DNA of 48,863 nt from an uncultured Bacteroidia bacterium (GTDB lineage: Bacteria > Bacteroidota > Bacteroidia > Bacteroidales > F082). The stretch spans positions 1 to 48,863 of the forward strand of contig CAJVWU010000022.1 in NCBI GenBank assembly GCA_913009755.1. Reading direction: 5' to 3'. The stretch's first letter is position 1. Every line of letters begins with the position of its first letter. This document shows, piece after piece, positions 35,855 to 46,200 of the stretch. The translations under genes were made by a program, and so were the position numbers. The notes beneath the pieces are model-generated. The model did no database searches, had not been told where the DNA came from, and saw only the letters and a list, made by a program, of their open reading frames with translations.

Positions 35855-38800
35855 TTAACCGGCATCAAGATTACGAAATTTCAGGGTAAAAACAGTGCCG
35901 TTGTCTTTTTGTGATTCGAAGCTGATTTCACCCCCGATTTCCTGCACAATATTTTTTACAATGGCCAGGCCCAAACCTGTTCCGGTGGACCTTGTGGTAA
36001 AATAGGGTTGGAATATTTTCGATTTTTGTTCATCGTCAATACCCTTTCCATTATCCAAAATGGTAACAATTATAAACTGATCTTTGGCTTCCAGTGAAAT
36101 GTTTACAGTGCCTTTTTTGTTTTTTTCTATTGCCTGTATTGCGTTCTTAATCAGATTGTTAAAAAGCCTTAGCAGGTCTTTTTCAAATGCAAGGGTAAAA
36201 TAACGCTCTGTTATATCCGCAGGTTGGTAGCTGATGTCAACAGGGGTATTATTCTTAAAAAGCTGAACCGATTCGCGAATGACTTTCCCCAAATCCACAT
36301 TTTCAAAATTCCTGACCCTGGTTTTGGCCAGGTCCGAAAACATTTCAGCTACTTTATCCAATGACTCTATCTGGCTGATCAATGAATTGCTGATGCTTTT
36401 CACTTTTTCATCCAGGTCCGGATCCTTTTCCCTGAAGGCTTTATCAAGGTATTGAACATTCAGTTTCATGGGTGTTAACGGATTTTTAATCTCATGCGCA
36501 ATTTGTTGGGCCACTTCCCTCCAGGCACTTTCCCGCTCCGATTGTTTGAGCAATTCGGCACTGTGTTCAAGTTTATCAATCATCTTATTATATTCCGTAA
36601 TCAGCTTCCCAATCTCATCTTCATTTGCCCATTGAATCGGCTTGTTGGGTTTATCAATCTGAATGGAAGCTATGTTCTCCTGAAGTACTTTTAAAGGCCG
36701 GGTAATAATTCTGGAAAACGCCACGGCTATGACGGTTCCGATAATGCCAAGAAAAACAAAGAGATTTATAAAAGTAAATATCATCAGATAATAAGCCTGT
36801 TTAACCTCGGTTTGCTTGGCAAAGTAAGGCAGATTAACAATTCCGGCCGTATTGTCCCCTCCAAGCTCAAGGGGTGCATAAGATGAATAATAGGACACCT
36901 TCCCGATTTTCTCTTGTGTAAAATAGAAAAGCCTGCTTTTTACCATAATTTCTTCATAAGCCATCGGATTAATATTTTCGGAAAGCAGCCCCAAATTGAA
37001 TATTTCCGGTCTTGAAGATGCAATAAGCTGTCCTGACGGACTGTACAGGTTGATGTCGGTGAAAAATACTTTTGAAAATTTGAGCAATATTTTTTCCAGT
37101 TGGGGTTGGTCAATTGTATTAAGGTTTTGCCCCCCTCCTATTTTATGTTGCAATTCGATGATTACAGAGTTTGTTTTTTCATTCAACTGTTCAATTAGTT
37201 TATTCTCATTGCTTTGTTTTACATAATATAAAGTAATGACTGCCAGTATGATAATTATAAATGATATGGTTGAAATGAAAATTAATTGTAATCGTGTTTG
37301 AAAACTTGACCTTAAAAGTTTCGGCACATCTTTACTGTATAAAAACATTAGAACCATTACGATGGTGATTGCAAATACAAAAAACAATACCGAAAAAGAA
37401 AGCAATTGTACCGATAACTTTGTGTAGGGCCGGCTTACGACAAGATAATCCCCGTTTGCCATTTTTAGCTTATAATGTAAATATCTGTCTATGTGAAAGA
37501 ACTGTTTTTCAGGATATTTTGCTAAATATTTTAAGTTGGTGTGGTAAGGGAAACTACCGAATTTATAGATTAATATATCCTTGTGATATCTTGCATAAGA
37601 GTAATTTGATAAATCCAGATTGTTGTTTGTACGATTTGCAAGAAGTTCGGGATATCCGATGCCCTCAGGAATGAATTTATAGTAAAATTCGAGATAGATA
37701 TTAACAAACCCGCTTGGGTCGTTTTTGTCCGGATAAGTAAGTTTTGCAATGTAATAAATGCTTTCCGGGTCTGAATTTAACAAATACAGTATCGGTGATT
37801 TTGTGCCGGTTCCAAATTCACTGATCAGTTTCTCAAAATAACCGGAACAATCCGAAACAATACCTTCAGGCTGAATTTCGAGTAATTCACCTTTTTGACA
37901 GAGTGTAACCTGGATATCATATTTTTTACTGATCTCCGGAAAATATTTAGTTGATACATACTGTTTAATTTCTGACTCAACGTTTATAACCTCCTGATCA
38001 ATAATTTTAATAATATGTCGGTCCTGTTTTAATTCTTTGTCTAACCTGATAAATTTATTTTCCAATTTATCGTCATGGGTTACACTTAATAATTCAGCCG
38101 TTTGTTTCAAATGCAAGTTTTTCTTTTGCTGTTCCGATATATTGATTATCAAAGCTATTGCCGCTGAAAACAAAATAATAACCAACAAATATTTTAAAAC
38201 ATTTATCCTTTGTTCCCGTGTTGAAAATCTGATTATTAATATCAGAAGCAACACGAAAAAAGTGGTTGTTAACGGAAGTATAAAACTCTCTGAATATAAA
38301 AGGAAAACGATGGATCCGAAAAGAATAAACATAAAAACATGCAGCCCGTAAGGAACAGGTATTTTTAAAATATGGCTTCCCAGTGCCCTGCCGATAAAAT
38401 ACAAAGACGATGAAAACAACAGGATGGAAAACAAAGACAAGAAGTTATTTATTCCATTCACTTCCACACCGAAAAAAGAGTTGAACGGAAGGTTTTGTAT
38501 TAATTGAAATAGGTAAACAAAAATTAAAAAAGAAACAACCCATAAAGCCAAATCCCATATTATCAATAGGATACGCAGTTTGTTGATTTTCAGTGAAGAA
38601 ATATTAAAGTTGAAATTCCTGAATAAGTTCACAGCCAAAAACAAAACCAGGATCCCGGTTATTATCTGGTCTCCCGGAGAATTTAAGCCGGGCGGCATTT
38701 CCTGGTATGGTGAAAATAAAAACGTTTCTTTTAAGACGAATGGAAAATGAAAATAATAATCGGCAAACCTTAATATCAGGAGATCAAAAAACAAGAAAAA

Positions 38801-39478
38801 CCAAAGAACTATCGTATTTTTTACAGGAAATTTATTATTCTGATAAACACTGTTAATTCCCAGGGCAATAAACAGATAAACCAAAATATAAAGCAAGAAC
38901 AGAACCAGTGTGAAGGGTTTGGACAGGGTGTTGTTTTCCCCTGAAATTATTCCAAATAAAAATTTCCCATTATTATTGGTAATGGTATAATCTGCTTTTG
39001 TTCTATCCAGCGTCAAATGAAACTCTTCAGAATCAATGTGATGAACGCACCGGAAAACATTTTTGAACAAATAAATATTGAAATCATTATATTCCTTGTT
39101 TACAACAAGATACCACGTGGATTGATTTTGATAAATATTTTTGTTCCGAAAATCCAAATAATGAATATCATTAGGTATTATGTTGTTGTTCCAGAAGATC
39201 AAATGATCGTTTTGATAAACAAGGGCAAGTAACTGATCCTCATTGACAGTCCTTTCAAGTTTCGGCCATAAATTTTGTTTGTTAGTATCAATATGATCAA
39301 GCAGGTTTTCTACTTTGATCATCCGCTTATTAAGCCCACTTAATGATCTTTGAATTTCTGTACTTATTCGTTTTACCTGTACACCTTTTTGTGAATCAGC
39401 GTAATAACAAACTACGGCAAATGTAAAAACTGTGATGACAGCCAGCAGGAAAAATCGAAGTGTTTTTTTATTAAGCAT
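35855..39478 (-). CDS. Large membrane sensor histidine kinase, NtrY-like
   Basis: ATG 39478 (MLNKKTLRF) is preferred; an in-frame GTG lies two codons upstream. The protein of about 1207 residues has an N-terminal helix, an extracytoplasmic region, a block of about eight to ten helices (residues about 195-460), a second extracytoplasmic region, two more helices near 700-770, a third outer region and a helix leading to HAMP (SRIITRPLKVLQENIASI, about 935). The His-containing box is AHEIKNPLTPMKLNVQYL (His about residue 997), followed by the ATPase with NNLIKNAIQAI, DNGKGID and TGTGLGLAIVKNI. The NPLTPMKL form is typical of NtrY-type kinases. No response regulator gene is near. The stimulus is unknown. 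Confidence 0.92.
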   Translation of the reverse strand: MLNKKTLRFFLLAVITVFTFAVVCYYADSQKGVQVKRISTEIQRSLSGLNKRMIKVENLLDHIDTNKQNLWPKLERTVNEDQLLALVYQNDHLIFWNNNIIPNDIHYLDFRNKNIYQNQSTWYLVVNKEYNDFNIYLFKNVFRCVHHIDSEEFHLTLDRTKADYTITNNNGKFLFGIISGENNTLSKPFTLVLFLLYILVYLFIALGINSVYQNNKFPVKNTIVLWFFLFFDLLILRFADYYFHFPFVLKETFLFSPYQEMPPGLNSPGDQIITGILVLFLAVNLFRNFNFNISSLKINKLRILLIIWDLALWVVSFLIFVYLFQLIQNLPFNSFFGVEVNGINNFLSLFSILLFSSSLYFIGRALGSHILKIPVPYGLHVFMFILFGSIVFLLYSESFILPLTTTFFVLLLILIIRFSTREQRINVLKYLLVIILFSAAIALIINISEQQKKNLHLKQTAELLSVTHDDKLENKFIRLDKELKQDRHIIKIIDQEVINVESEIKQYVSTKYFPEISKKYDIQVTLCQKGELLEIQPEGIVSDCSGYFEKLISEFGTGTKSPILYLLNSDPESIYYIAKLTYPDKNDPSGFVNIYLEFYYKFIPEGIGYPELLANRTNNNLDLSNYSYARYHKDILIYKFGSFPYHTNLKYLAKYPEKQFFHIDRYLHYKLKMANGDYLVVSRPYTKLSVQLLSFSVLFFVFAITIVMVLMFLYSKDVPKLLRSSFQTRLQLIFISTISFIIIILAVITLYYVKQSNENKLIEQLNEKTNSVIIELQHKIGGGQNLNTIDQPQLEKILLKFSKVFFTDINLYSPSGQLIASSRPEIFNLGLLSENINPMAYEEIMVKSRLFYFTQEKIGKVSYYSSYAPLELGGDNTAGIVNLPYFAKQTEVKQAYYLMIFTFINLFVFLGIIGTVIAVAFSRIITRPLKVLQENIASIQIDKPNKPIQWANEDEIGKLITEYNKMIDKLEHSAELLKQSERESAWREVAQQIAHEIKNPLTPMKLNVQYLDKAFREKDPDLDEKVKSISNSLISQIESLDKVAEMFSDLAKTRVRNFENVDLGKVIRESVQLFKNNTPVDISYQPADITERYFTLAFEKDLLRLFNNLIKNAIQAIEKNKKGTVNISLEAKDQFIIVTILDNGKGIDDEQKSKIFQPYFTTRSTGTGLGLAIVKNIVQEIGGEISFESQKDNGTVFTLKFRNLDAG

Positions 39479-39537
39479 GATCACTGACCTATGAATTGTT
39501 TAAGATTAAAGACAACGGTCAAAGCTGTTAAAGGTAA

Positions 39538-40431
39538 TTATTTTTGCTTTGCAACAAATATCATGCTTGAATAGTTATTATTTTTTTTGGCTTTTTTATT
39601 CGAAACAAAGCCATTGATAATTGCAGGTAAATAAGGAATTTTGCGATGCTTATAACCTTCACTTAATAATGAAACATAATACGCGTCAAATAACATCGGT
39701 TTTTTATCAATTATTGTTAAGCCATGATTTTCAAGCAACAGGCTTAATGTTTTCGGGGAAAAATGATAAAGATGTCTGGGGACATCCAGTGCTGCCCATT
39801 TTTCTCTGTATTTATAAAAATCGGGTGCTTCTATATTGGGTACTGCGATGACGAGATAACCATACTTTTTCAATCCCTTTTTTATTTTTTGTAACGTTGC
39901 GTTCAGATCGGGAACGTGTTCAAGCACATGCCACAACGTAATGACATCAAAACTGTTCTCCTTTAGTTTTTTTAAATGTTTTTCATCATAAATAGCAATT
40001 TGATATGTGTTGACCGCAAATTTTCTGGCATCCTCATTGGGTTCAATACCAACAACATTCCATCCTTTCTTTTTAAAATAATTCAGCAGTTCGCCGGTAC
40101 CCGAACCAATGTCAAGAATGTTGTTCCCCTTGCCAAATTGCTTTACAAGTTTAAATTTCCTCCGGATATTAATGGATCGTAAATATTGATAGACAAAATC
40201 CTTCAGGTTCCGTTTGCGTGCAGTATGCGAAAGGTAGTCGGGTGATTGGTAATATTTTGACAGGTCATGATCAGGCGGCCTGGGATTTGTGAAAACAAAG
40301 GAGCAGGATGAGCATTTAACGAGTTTGAAGTTTTCTTTTGTTAAAAAATAATCTTTTGTATCCAGAAACAGTTCAAACTGATTTGAATTACATATTGGAC
40401 AATTGTATATATATTTTTCTGTCTGTTCCAC
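39538..40431 (-). CDS. Class I SAM-dependent methyltransferase with N-terminal zinc-ribbon-like motif
   Basis: The 297-residue protein begins with paired Cys motifs (CPICNSNQ and CSSCSFVFTNPRPPD) that probably bind zinc, followed by a Rossmann-type methyltransferase domain: NILDIGSGTGELLNYFKKKG (motif I, about 104), VVGIEPNEDARKFA, and VITLWHVLEHVPDLNATL. This is the Methyltransf_23 type often used for small-molecule or glycan-related methylation. The start codon is GTG at 40431, within a parS-like sequence; no good ATG is close enough to keep the CPIC motif. It is the gene after mnmG in the run. The substrate is unknown. Confidence 0.83.
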   Translation of the reverse strand: MEQTEKYIYNCPICNSNQFELFLDTKDYFLTKENFKLVKCSSCSFVFTNPRPPDHDLSKYYQSPDYLSHTARKRNLKDFVYQYLRSINIRRKFKLVKQFGKGNNILDIGSGTGELLNYFKKKGWNVVGIEPNEDARKFAVNTYQIAIYDEKHLKKLKENSFDVITLWHVLEHVPDLNATLQKIKKGLKKYGYLVIAVPNIEAPDFYKYREKWAALDVPRHLYHFSPKTLSLLLENHGLTIIDKKPMLFDAYYVSLLSEGYKHRKIPYLPAIINGFVSNKKAKKNNNYSSMIFVAKQK

Positions 40432-40439
40432 GTGAAACC
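40424..40439. other. parS-like site (second copy)
   Basis: The sequence TGTTCCACGTGAAACC is a 14/16 match to the parS sequence TGTTTCACGTGAAACA; the fifth base is variable in the known consensus, leaving one real difference. It lies between mnmG and the methyltransferase gene and includes that gene's GTG start codon. Confidence 0.65.
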
Positions 40440-40443
40440 TAAA

Positions 40444-42315
40444 TTAAACTCTTCCGATAAATACAGCCAATACATTAATATCTGAAGGGGATACCCCGCT
40501 TATTCTTGATGCCTGCCCTAGTGTTCCCGGCCTGATCTTATCTAATTTTTCGCGTGCCTCGTAAGATAATGATTTCAGGCTGAAATAATCAAAATCCGGC
40601 TTTAACGGTATCTCTTCAAGTTTGGCCATCTTTTTTGCCATTTCCTGTTCTTTCGATATATAACCCTGATATTTTATGAGAATTTCAACTTCTTCTAAAA
40701 TTTCATCGTCCAGTTTATTATCGTTAATAAAATTTTGAAGTGCAGTATTTACACGGATAAGATGGTTAATATTTATTTGTGGCCGAAGAAGAAGGCCCGA
40801 CAATTTTATCTTTTGTTTTAAGGGGTTGGTTCCGTTTTCAATCAATAGAGTATTGATTTCATCGGGGGAAATGCTGTTTTGTTTTAAGTAGTTTTTCAGC
40901 AACCCGGTTTGATCTTTTTTCTTGATTACACGTTCGTAACGTTCTTTACCTGCCAAACCGATTTCATAAGATTTGGGCGTTAACCGTAGATCAGCATTGT
41001 CCTGCCGCATCAATATCCGGTATTCGGCCCTTGAGGTGAACATACGATAGGGTTCATCAACGCCTTTTGTAATAAGATCGTCAATCAGTACACCAATGTA
41101 TGCTTCCTCGCGTTTTAAAATAAATGCAGGCTTTTGACGAATTTTTAAATGTGCATTGATACCTGCCATCAAGCCTTGTGCAGCCGCTTCTTCATAACCG
41201 GTTGTTCCGTTAATTTGTCCGGCGAGGTAAAGATTTTCAACCAATTTCGTTTCAAGCGTATATTTTAGCTGAGTAGGAGGGAAGTAGTCATATTCAATAG
41301 CATATCCCGGCCTGAAAATTTTTGCGTTTTCAAAGCCGGAAATCTTGCGAAGTGCTTTAAGCTGAATGTGATCAGGCAAAGAGGAGGAAAATCCGTTAAC
41401 ATAATATTCTACTGTGTTCCATCCTTCGGGTTCAACAAAAAGCTGATGACTTGATTTATCGGAGAAACGTTCTATTTTATCTTCAATGGAAGGACAATAC
41501 CTGGGGCCAACCCCTTTTATCCTGTCATTAAACAACGGGGATTCGCTAAATCCAAGTTTTAGTTCGTCATGCACAATGGGAGAGGTATAAGTAATCCAGC
41601 AACTTTTTTGGGTTTGAAGTTTTGATTTCTTCAGAAATGAAAAATTTCCCGGATTTTCATCACCCTTTTGTTCCTCCATTTTTGAAAAATCGATGGTTCT
41701 TCCATCCACCCTTACCGGTGTTCCCGTCTTTAGCCTTGCCGATTCAAATCCCAAAGAAACCAAATCCTCAGTTAAACCTTTTGAATCCGGATCCCCAATT
41801 CTTCCGCCGGCAAATTGTTTTGTGCCTATATGGATAATTCCGTTTAAAAAAGTGCCATTGGTTAAAATAACCGATTTTGAATAAATGGTAAGCTGCATGG
41901 CCGTTTTTACTCCAATTACACTACCGTTTTCAAAAACAAGTCCGGTTACTATGTCCTGCCAAAAATCAAGATTTGGTGTTTTTTCCAACATTCTGCGCCA
42001 TGCTAAAGAGAAAAGCATCCTGTCGTTTTGAGCACGCGGACTCCACATGGCAGGCCCTTTTGATTTATTCAGCATCCTGAACTGAATCATCGTTTTATCA
42101 GTTACCAATCCGCTGTATCCTCCCAGTGCGTCAATTTCCCGGATAATCTGGCCTTTGGCTATTCCACCCATTGCGGGATTGCATGACATTTGCGCAATGG
42201 CATTCAGGTTCATGGTAATTAATAATACTTTTGAACCAAGATGAGCAGCGGCAGCAGCAGCTTCTGAACCGCTGTGTCCGGCACCGACTACTATTACATC
42301 ATATTTTTCGAACAT
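40444..42315 (-). CDS. mnmG: tRNA uridine-5-carboxymethylaminomethyl modification enzyme MnmG (GidA)
   Basis: MnmG, with MnmE, modifies the wobble uridine of several tRNAs using FAD. ATG 42315 ([16 protein letters not shown]) is chosen; the frame opens from a TTG at 42339 that lies in the parS site. The FAD-binding [17 protein letters not shown] is at about residues 11-27, followed by the family signature [22 protein letters not shown]. Near the middle are the [12 protein letters not shown] and [20 protein letters not shown] motifs. The C-terminal helical region ends [24 protein letters not shown]. Length (623) is standard. It lies 24 bases downstream of ybeY on the same strand; the gap contains the perfect parS site. 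Confidence 0.97.
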   Translation of the reverse strand: MFEKYDVIVVGAGHSGSEAAAAAAHLGSKVLLITMNLNAIAQMSCNPAMGGIAKGQIIREIDALGGYSGLVTDKTMIQFRMLNKSKGPAMWSPRAQNDRMLFSLAWRRMLEKTPNLDFWQDIVTGLVFENGSVIGVKTAMQLTIYSKSVILTNGTFLNGIIHIGTKQFAGGRIGDPDSKGLTEDLVSLGFESARLKTGTPVRVDGRTIDFSKMEEQKGDENPGNFSFLKKSKLQTQKSCWITYTSPIVHDELKLGFSESPLFNDRIKGVGPRYCPSIEDKIERFSDKSSHQLFVEPEGWNTVEYYVNGFSSSLPDHIQLKALRKISGFENAKIFRPGYAIEYDYFPPTQLKYTLETKLVENLYLAGQINGTTGYEEAAAQGLMAGINAHLKIRQKPAFILKREEAYIGVLIDDLITKGVDEPYRMFTSRAEYRILMRQDNADLRLTPKSYEIGLAGKERYERVIKKKDQTGLLKNYLKQNSISPDEINTLLIENGTNPLKQKIKLSGLLLRPQININHLIRVNTALQNFINDNKLDDEILEEVEILIKYQGYISKEQEMAKKMAKLEEIPLKPDFDYFSLKSLSYEAREKLDKIRPGTLGQASRISGVSPSDINVLAVFIGRV

Positions 42316-42322
42316 GGATTCT

Positions 42323-42338
42323 TGTTTCACGTGAAACA
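42323..42338. other. parS site (perfect 16-bp consensus)
   Basis: TGTTTCACGTGAAACA is identical to the palindromic chromosomal parS sequence bound by ParB/Spo0J. It fills most of the 24-base gap between ybeY and mnmG. In many bacteria parS sites cluster near the origin, and mnmG (gidA) is a common neighbour, which supports an origin-proximal position. No parA or parB gene is in the window. Confidence 0.88.
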
Positions 42339-42339
42339 A

Positions 42340-42768
42340 TCAGGAATTTTTCAGGGAGAGCAAAGATAGATAATTATTCTCTTTTTGACGCATTTCATTT
42401 TTTTCATCAGGGGCATGGTCACCATATCCCATTAAATGTAAAATGCCATGAACCATTACCCGTGCTACTTCGGAAATAAAAGTATCTTTTCGGTTTTTAC
42501 TGTTCTCTTTCACTCTTTCAATGCTTATATATATTTCGCCAGAAATAATATTATTTTTTTTTGAAGTTGAAAATGTAATAATGTCCGTATAATTATCGTG
42601 ATTGAGGAATTTTTTATTTATCTCAATCAGGTAATCATCATCACAAAAAATATAGAAAATGTCACCTACAGAAAATTTTTCTTTACAAACAACCTCTTTA
42701 AGCCACTGTTTAAAAAGATCAGAAGGGAAGTTTTTTAATGTTTTCGGGAGGCCTGAAAAACGAATCAT
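42340..42768 (-). CDS. ybeY: Endoribonuclease YbeY (rRNA maturation)
   Basis: YbeY is a zinc-dependent single-strand endoribonuclease needed for 16S rRNA 3' maturation and ribosome quality control. The 142-residue protein has the family motif HGILHLMGYGDH with its three histidines (about residues 110-121). An earlier segment, KKFLNHDNYTDIITF, is typical of the family. It begins three bases after the upstream degenerate GHKL gene ends and its stop is adjacent to the parS site. Length is standard for the family. Confidence 0.95.
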   Translation of the reverse strand: MIRFSGLPKTLKNFPSDLFKQWLKEVVCKEKFSVGDIFYIFCDDDYLIEINKKFLNHDNYTDIITFSTSKKNNIISGEIYISIERVKENSKNRKDTFISEVARVMVHGILHLMGYGDHAPDEKNEMRQKENNYLSLLSLKNS

Positions 42769-42771
42769 AAA

Positions 42772-43254
42772 TTAATTGCCGCGGACCTTTTGAGTTGTTT
42801 TTGCCCTGAAGAATGTTTGTAATTTATTTCGCCTGTCTTCAAAGACTTCATTGTGCAAAGCACCAACCTCGAAAACGAATGTTACTGCATTATCGCTTTT
42901 TAAAACGATTTCGTCCACAAGTTTTTTAATGATATATATCTTTTTGTTTTCCTCGTTGTCCAAAACATTTTTCAAATCAATCTTTCTGTCCAGAATAACG
43001 ATTAATTCATCGGACACAGACTGTATTTTAACCTTAGCTTGTTGATTTCCAGGCTTATACGTAAGTTTAACCCCTATTCCTTCCTGATAATTAGGGATTA
43101 AGCTTATGAATTCTGTCAAGGACATTAAAATATTACCATAGTAAGTTTCACTGATTTGAAACTGACTAAATAATTTGTCAACAAATCCCTCAATTTGCGT
43201 TATGGATTTTGGGTCAATTGTACTGACCAAAAATTCCTTCTTTTTAGTTGCCAT
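42772..43254 (-). CDS. Degenerate GHKL (RsbW-like) ATPase-domain protein
   Basis: This 160-residue cytoplasmic protein aligns along its length with small RsbW/HATPase_c_2-like ATP-binding proteins that I know from the same position in Bacteroidetes. The alignment is recognisable in the helix before the N-box (IEGFVDKLFSQFQISETYYGNILMSLTE) and in the segment after the G2 box (YIIKKLVDEIVLKSDNAVTFVFEV). However, the N-box, which should read like TEAVNNAIxHGN, reads TEFISLIPNYQ here, the G1 box DxGxG is absent, and the usual GRGIFLM of the G2 box reads NKKIYII. It therefore probably cannot bind ATP in the usual way. It sits between the DUF4175 gene (11-base overlap) and ybeY (three-base gap). 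Confidence 0.75.
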   Translation of the reverse strand: MATKKKEFLVSTIDPKSITQIEGFVDKLFSQFQISETYYGNILMSLTEFISLIPNYQEGIGVKLTYKPGNQQAKVKIQSVSDELIVILDRKIDLKNVLDNEENKKIYIIKKLVDEIVLKSDNAVTFVFEVGALHNEVFEDRRNKLQTFFRAKTTQKVRGN

Positions 43255-46200
43255 GTTCCCTTATAAATTTATACTTATACTTTGATAACAACTTGTTGTA
43301 GTATGGCGACATTTCAATAGGAACGGTTAAAATAATCTCTTCTGTCTTCGTTTTAGGTTTATTTACATCTTCAAAAATAAACTTTTTGTTGGATTTCCCA
43401 ACATTTTTACCTTCTTTTGATTCACGTTTTCTTTCTTTTTCCCTCTCCATTTGTGCCTTTTCTGACCGTAACAATCTGACTTCTATGCGATTTTGCCTCT
43501 CCAGGGTTTCTTGAGAAATTTTTCTATTTATTATATCTTTTTCTGTTTTTTCCATCTCTTTTATCAAATCATTCAGTGAATTTCCAGTTCCCTGGTTATT
43601 TTTCATTTGATCTATATACTCTTGCAGCCTCTTTCTTATCTCACTTTGCATAGCTGCCATCCGTGCTAATTTTTCACTATTTCCATTGATCCCGTCTTCC
43701 CCTTTCGCCCCTTGCGACTTAGCTCCCGGCTTCATACTTTTATTCAATTTACCCTGCATCTGACTTAATTGTTGCAACGAAGGCATTTGCCCCTGACCCG
43801 GAGTCTTACATTGTTGACCAGGTTTGTTTCCTGACATTTGCATACTCATTTGCATTTTGTCAAGTGATTCGGAAAGCATTAATGCCAGATTGTTGATTGA
43901 AGTCATTGCATATTGTTGATGACTTAACGCCGGCCCGGTTTTTCGGTCTTGCATTTGTGAAGTGGCTTTATTCAGGTGGGTCTTTATTTTTTCGGTTTCT
44001 TTTACAACAAAAGGCTGGATCATGATCTGCCGTTTGCTAATGGCAAGTAATGAATCGTGAACAATTTGAAAATCGTCATTTATCTGTTTTATCTTTTCTA
44101 TATTTTCCGGGTATTTTGGGTCGTTTTTTGAGGTCGCGGATACATCGCCCATTACTCTTTCAAGTTTAAAACTTAAATCGATCAGGTTGTCCAATATTTT
44201 CTTAATCTTTTCTGCATCTTCGCCCATACGTGCCTGCATGGCCGATTGCATCATCATGCTCAGGTTTTTGGCCATCTGCTTCATTTTTGATCCGGCCTGT
44301 GATTGATTTTGGGAAGCTTTTTTTGATTTTCCCTGTTCCAGATTATTGGATGCATCGTCCAACTGCATATCTATTGCCTTCATTTCCGATGTGTCGGCAT
44401 TGAACTCAAAAGGCTCTTCAAGTTCATTGTTCAGCTTTTCAGCTTCATCTAAGTTTTTCTTAATTTGTTCAAAGTTTTTGCTGATTTTGTCCTGCTTTTC
44501 AATCGCCTGATTTTTATCACTGTTTTTTTTACCTTTTGTTTCCTTAGCCAGATCATTTTGTCTGTCAGCCAGCGAATCTAATCTGTTAATAGTTTCTTCC
44601 AATTGTTTTTGGAATTCATACTGTTTGTATAATTCCAGGTTTTGATCGAGGCTTGTTTTTAGGTCATCGTTCTTTTCTTTCAAATTATCCAATAATTTCT
44701 TGAGCTTATCCTTATTTATCTTATCGAGTTCCTTTTTCATTTTTTCCAACTGCTGCTCATATTTCTTGTCAGCGAGGTCATTAAACATTTGATCCAACCG
44801 ATCGGTTTTTTCTTGCAATTGCCGGCTTTTTTCTTCATTCACCAAATTTTCGAGGTCATCAATCTGGTTATTCAAACGGTTTAGCTTTTGTAAGTTTTTT
44901 TCAATTGCCAATTGTTTATTAAGCAGCTCCGCCAATTGTTGCTTATCAGCCCAGGTCAATTCTTTTTTGTCAAATAAATCTTTTTGCTTTTCGTCAATTT
45001 CACGATTTATTTTATCCAGTTCATCAAGCGTTTCCTTGATTTTACGTTTCACCTGTTCAGATTTTTCGGCCAGTTTATTTTCAATCTCGGAAACGTCCGG
45101 CAGGTAAAGATACAAAATGGGGCTTCTTGCTTTTTTATATCCGTTTATGGCGTCATTATCACGGACTTCAAAAAAATAGCTCATACTTTCTCCGGGTTTT
45201 AATCCTAATTCATGGGTTAAGAAAGCATGGCTAAACGATTGTTTGGGGATATCGGGGTTGAAAGAAATACTTTGTTGTTTCCAGTTTGTGTTTTCCTGAT
45301 CTTCTTTTTTATAGAAAAATTTCAATGAATGAAATCCGTAATCATCGCTAATGACACCGGTAAAATAAAGGTTTCCGAAAAGGGATTCATCCTGTGCCTG
45401 GTTTACTTCAATTGCAGGATACTGATCTTTAATTACCTGAACGGAAAAATTTAACGAGTCTGAATTTTTAACAAATTGGTTTTCCGCCATCAGCGTATAA
45501 TAAAAATTACTGTTTGCTTTTGTGGAATACGTGAATGAATTGCCGTTGCCTGAATTCAGGATGATTTTTTGATCCCCTTTTTTGAAAATAACATGACGTG
45601 CATCTTTTGTGTAAATCGTCCAGGTAATCTGGCTGCCTTCGGGAACGATAATATCCCCGGAATTTTGAATAATGTCCGTTTTCTTTTTCAGGTAGGCAGG
45701 ATAAGTGAGTTTTACATCAAAACTGAAAATGACAGGTTTTGGAAAAACTTTTATTTTGTACTTTTCACTTAAGTAATCATCTGTTTTTAGCTGAAACCAG
45801 ATGTCATTATTTAAATCTTTGAAAGTGTACTCATATAATCCGGGTTTTAGCTCCGCCATCCGGTAAACATAAATGCCGTCAGTTACACTGACCCCGTCCG
45901 GCACCTCATCTCCCGTGATTTTTACCTTCAAGGTAAAATCTTCGTGTTGCAATGTTTCCAACTTTGAATTCAGGATGGTAAGCTGATAAGGCAAAGGCTT
46001 TTCAAAATAAGCCGAATGATGGACAATTCTTGTTGAAGGTCCTATAATAAAGGCCGGGGAAATAATCATTATCATAAAAATTATGATAACCGGGGGGATG
46101 AAATATCTTAAATATTTTTTGTTTTCCTTAAGTTTGATAACATTTTTAAACGGAACAGGAGTAAGTGCAGCAGATTTTTGCTCAATGCCGGCAATCAAAA

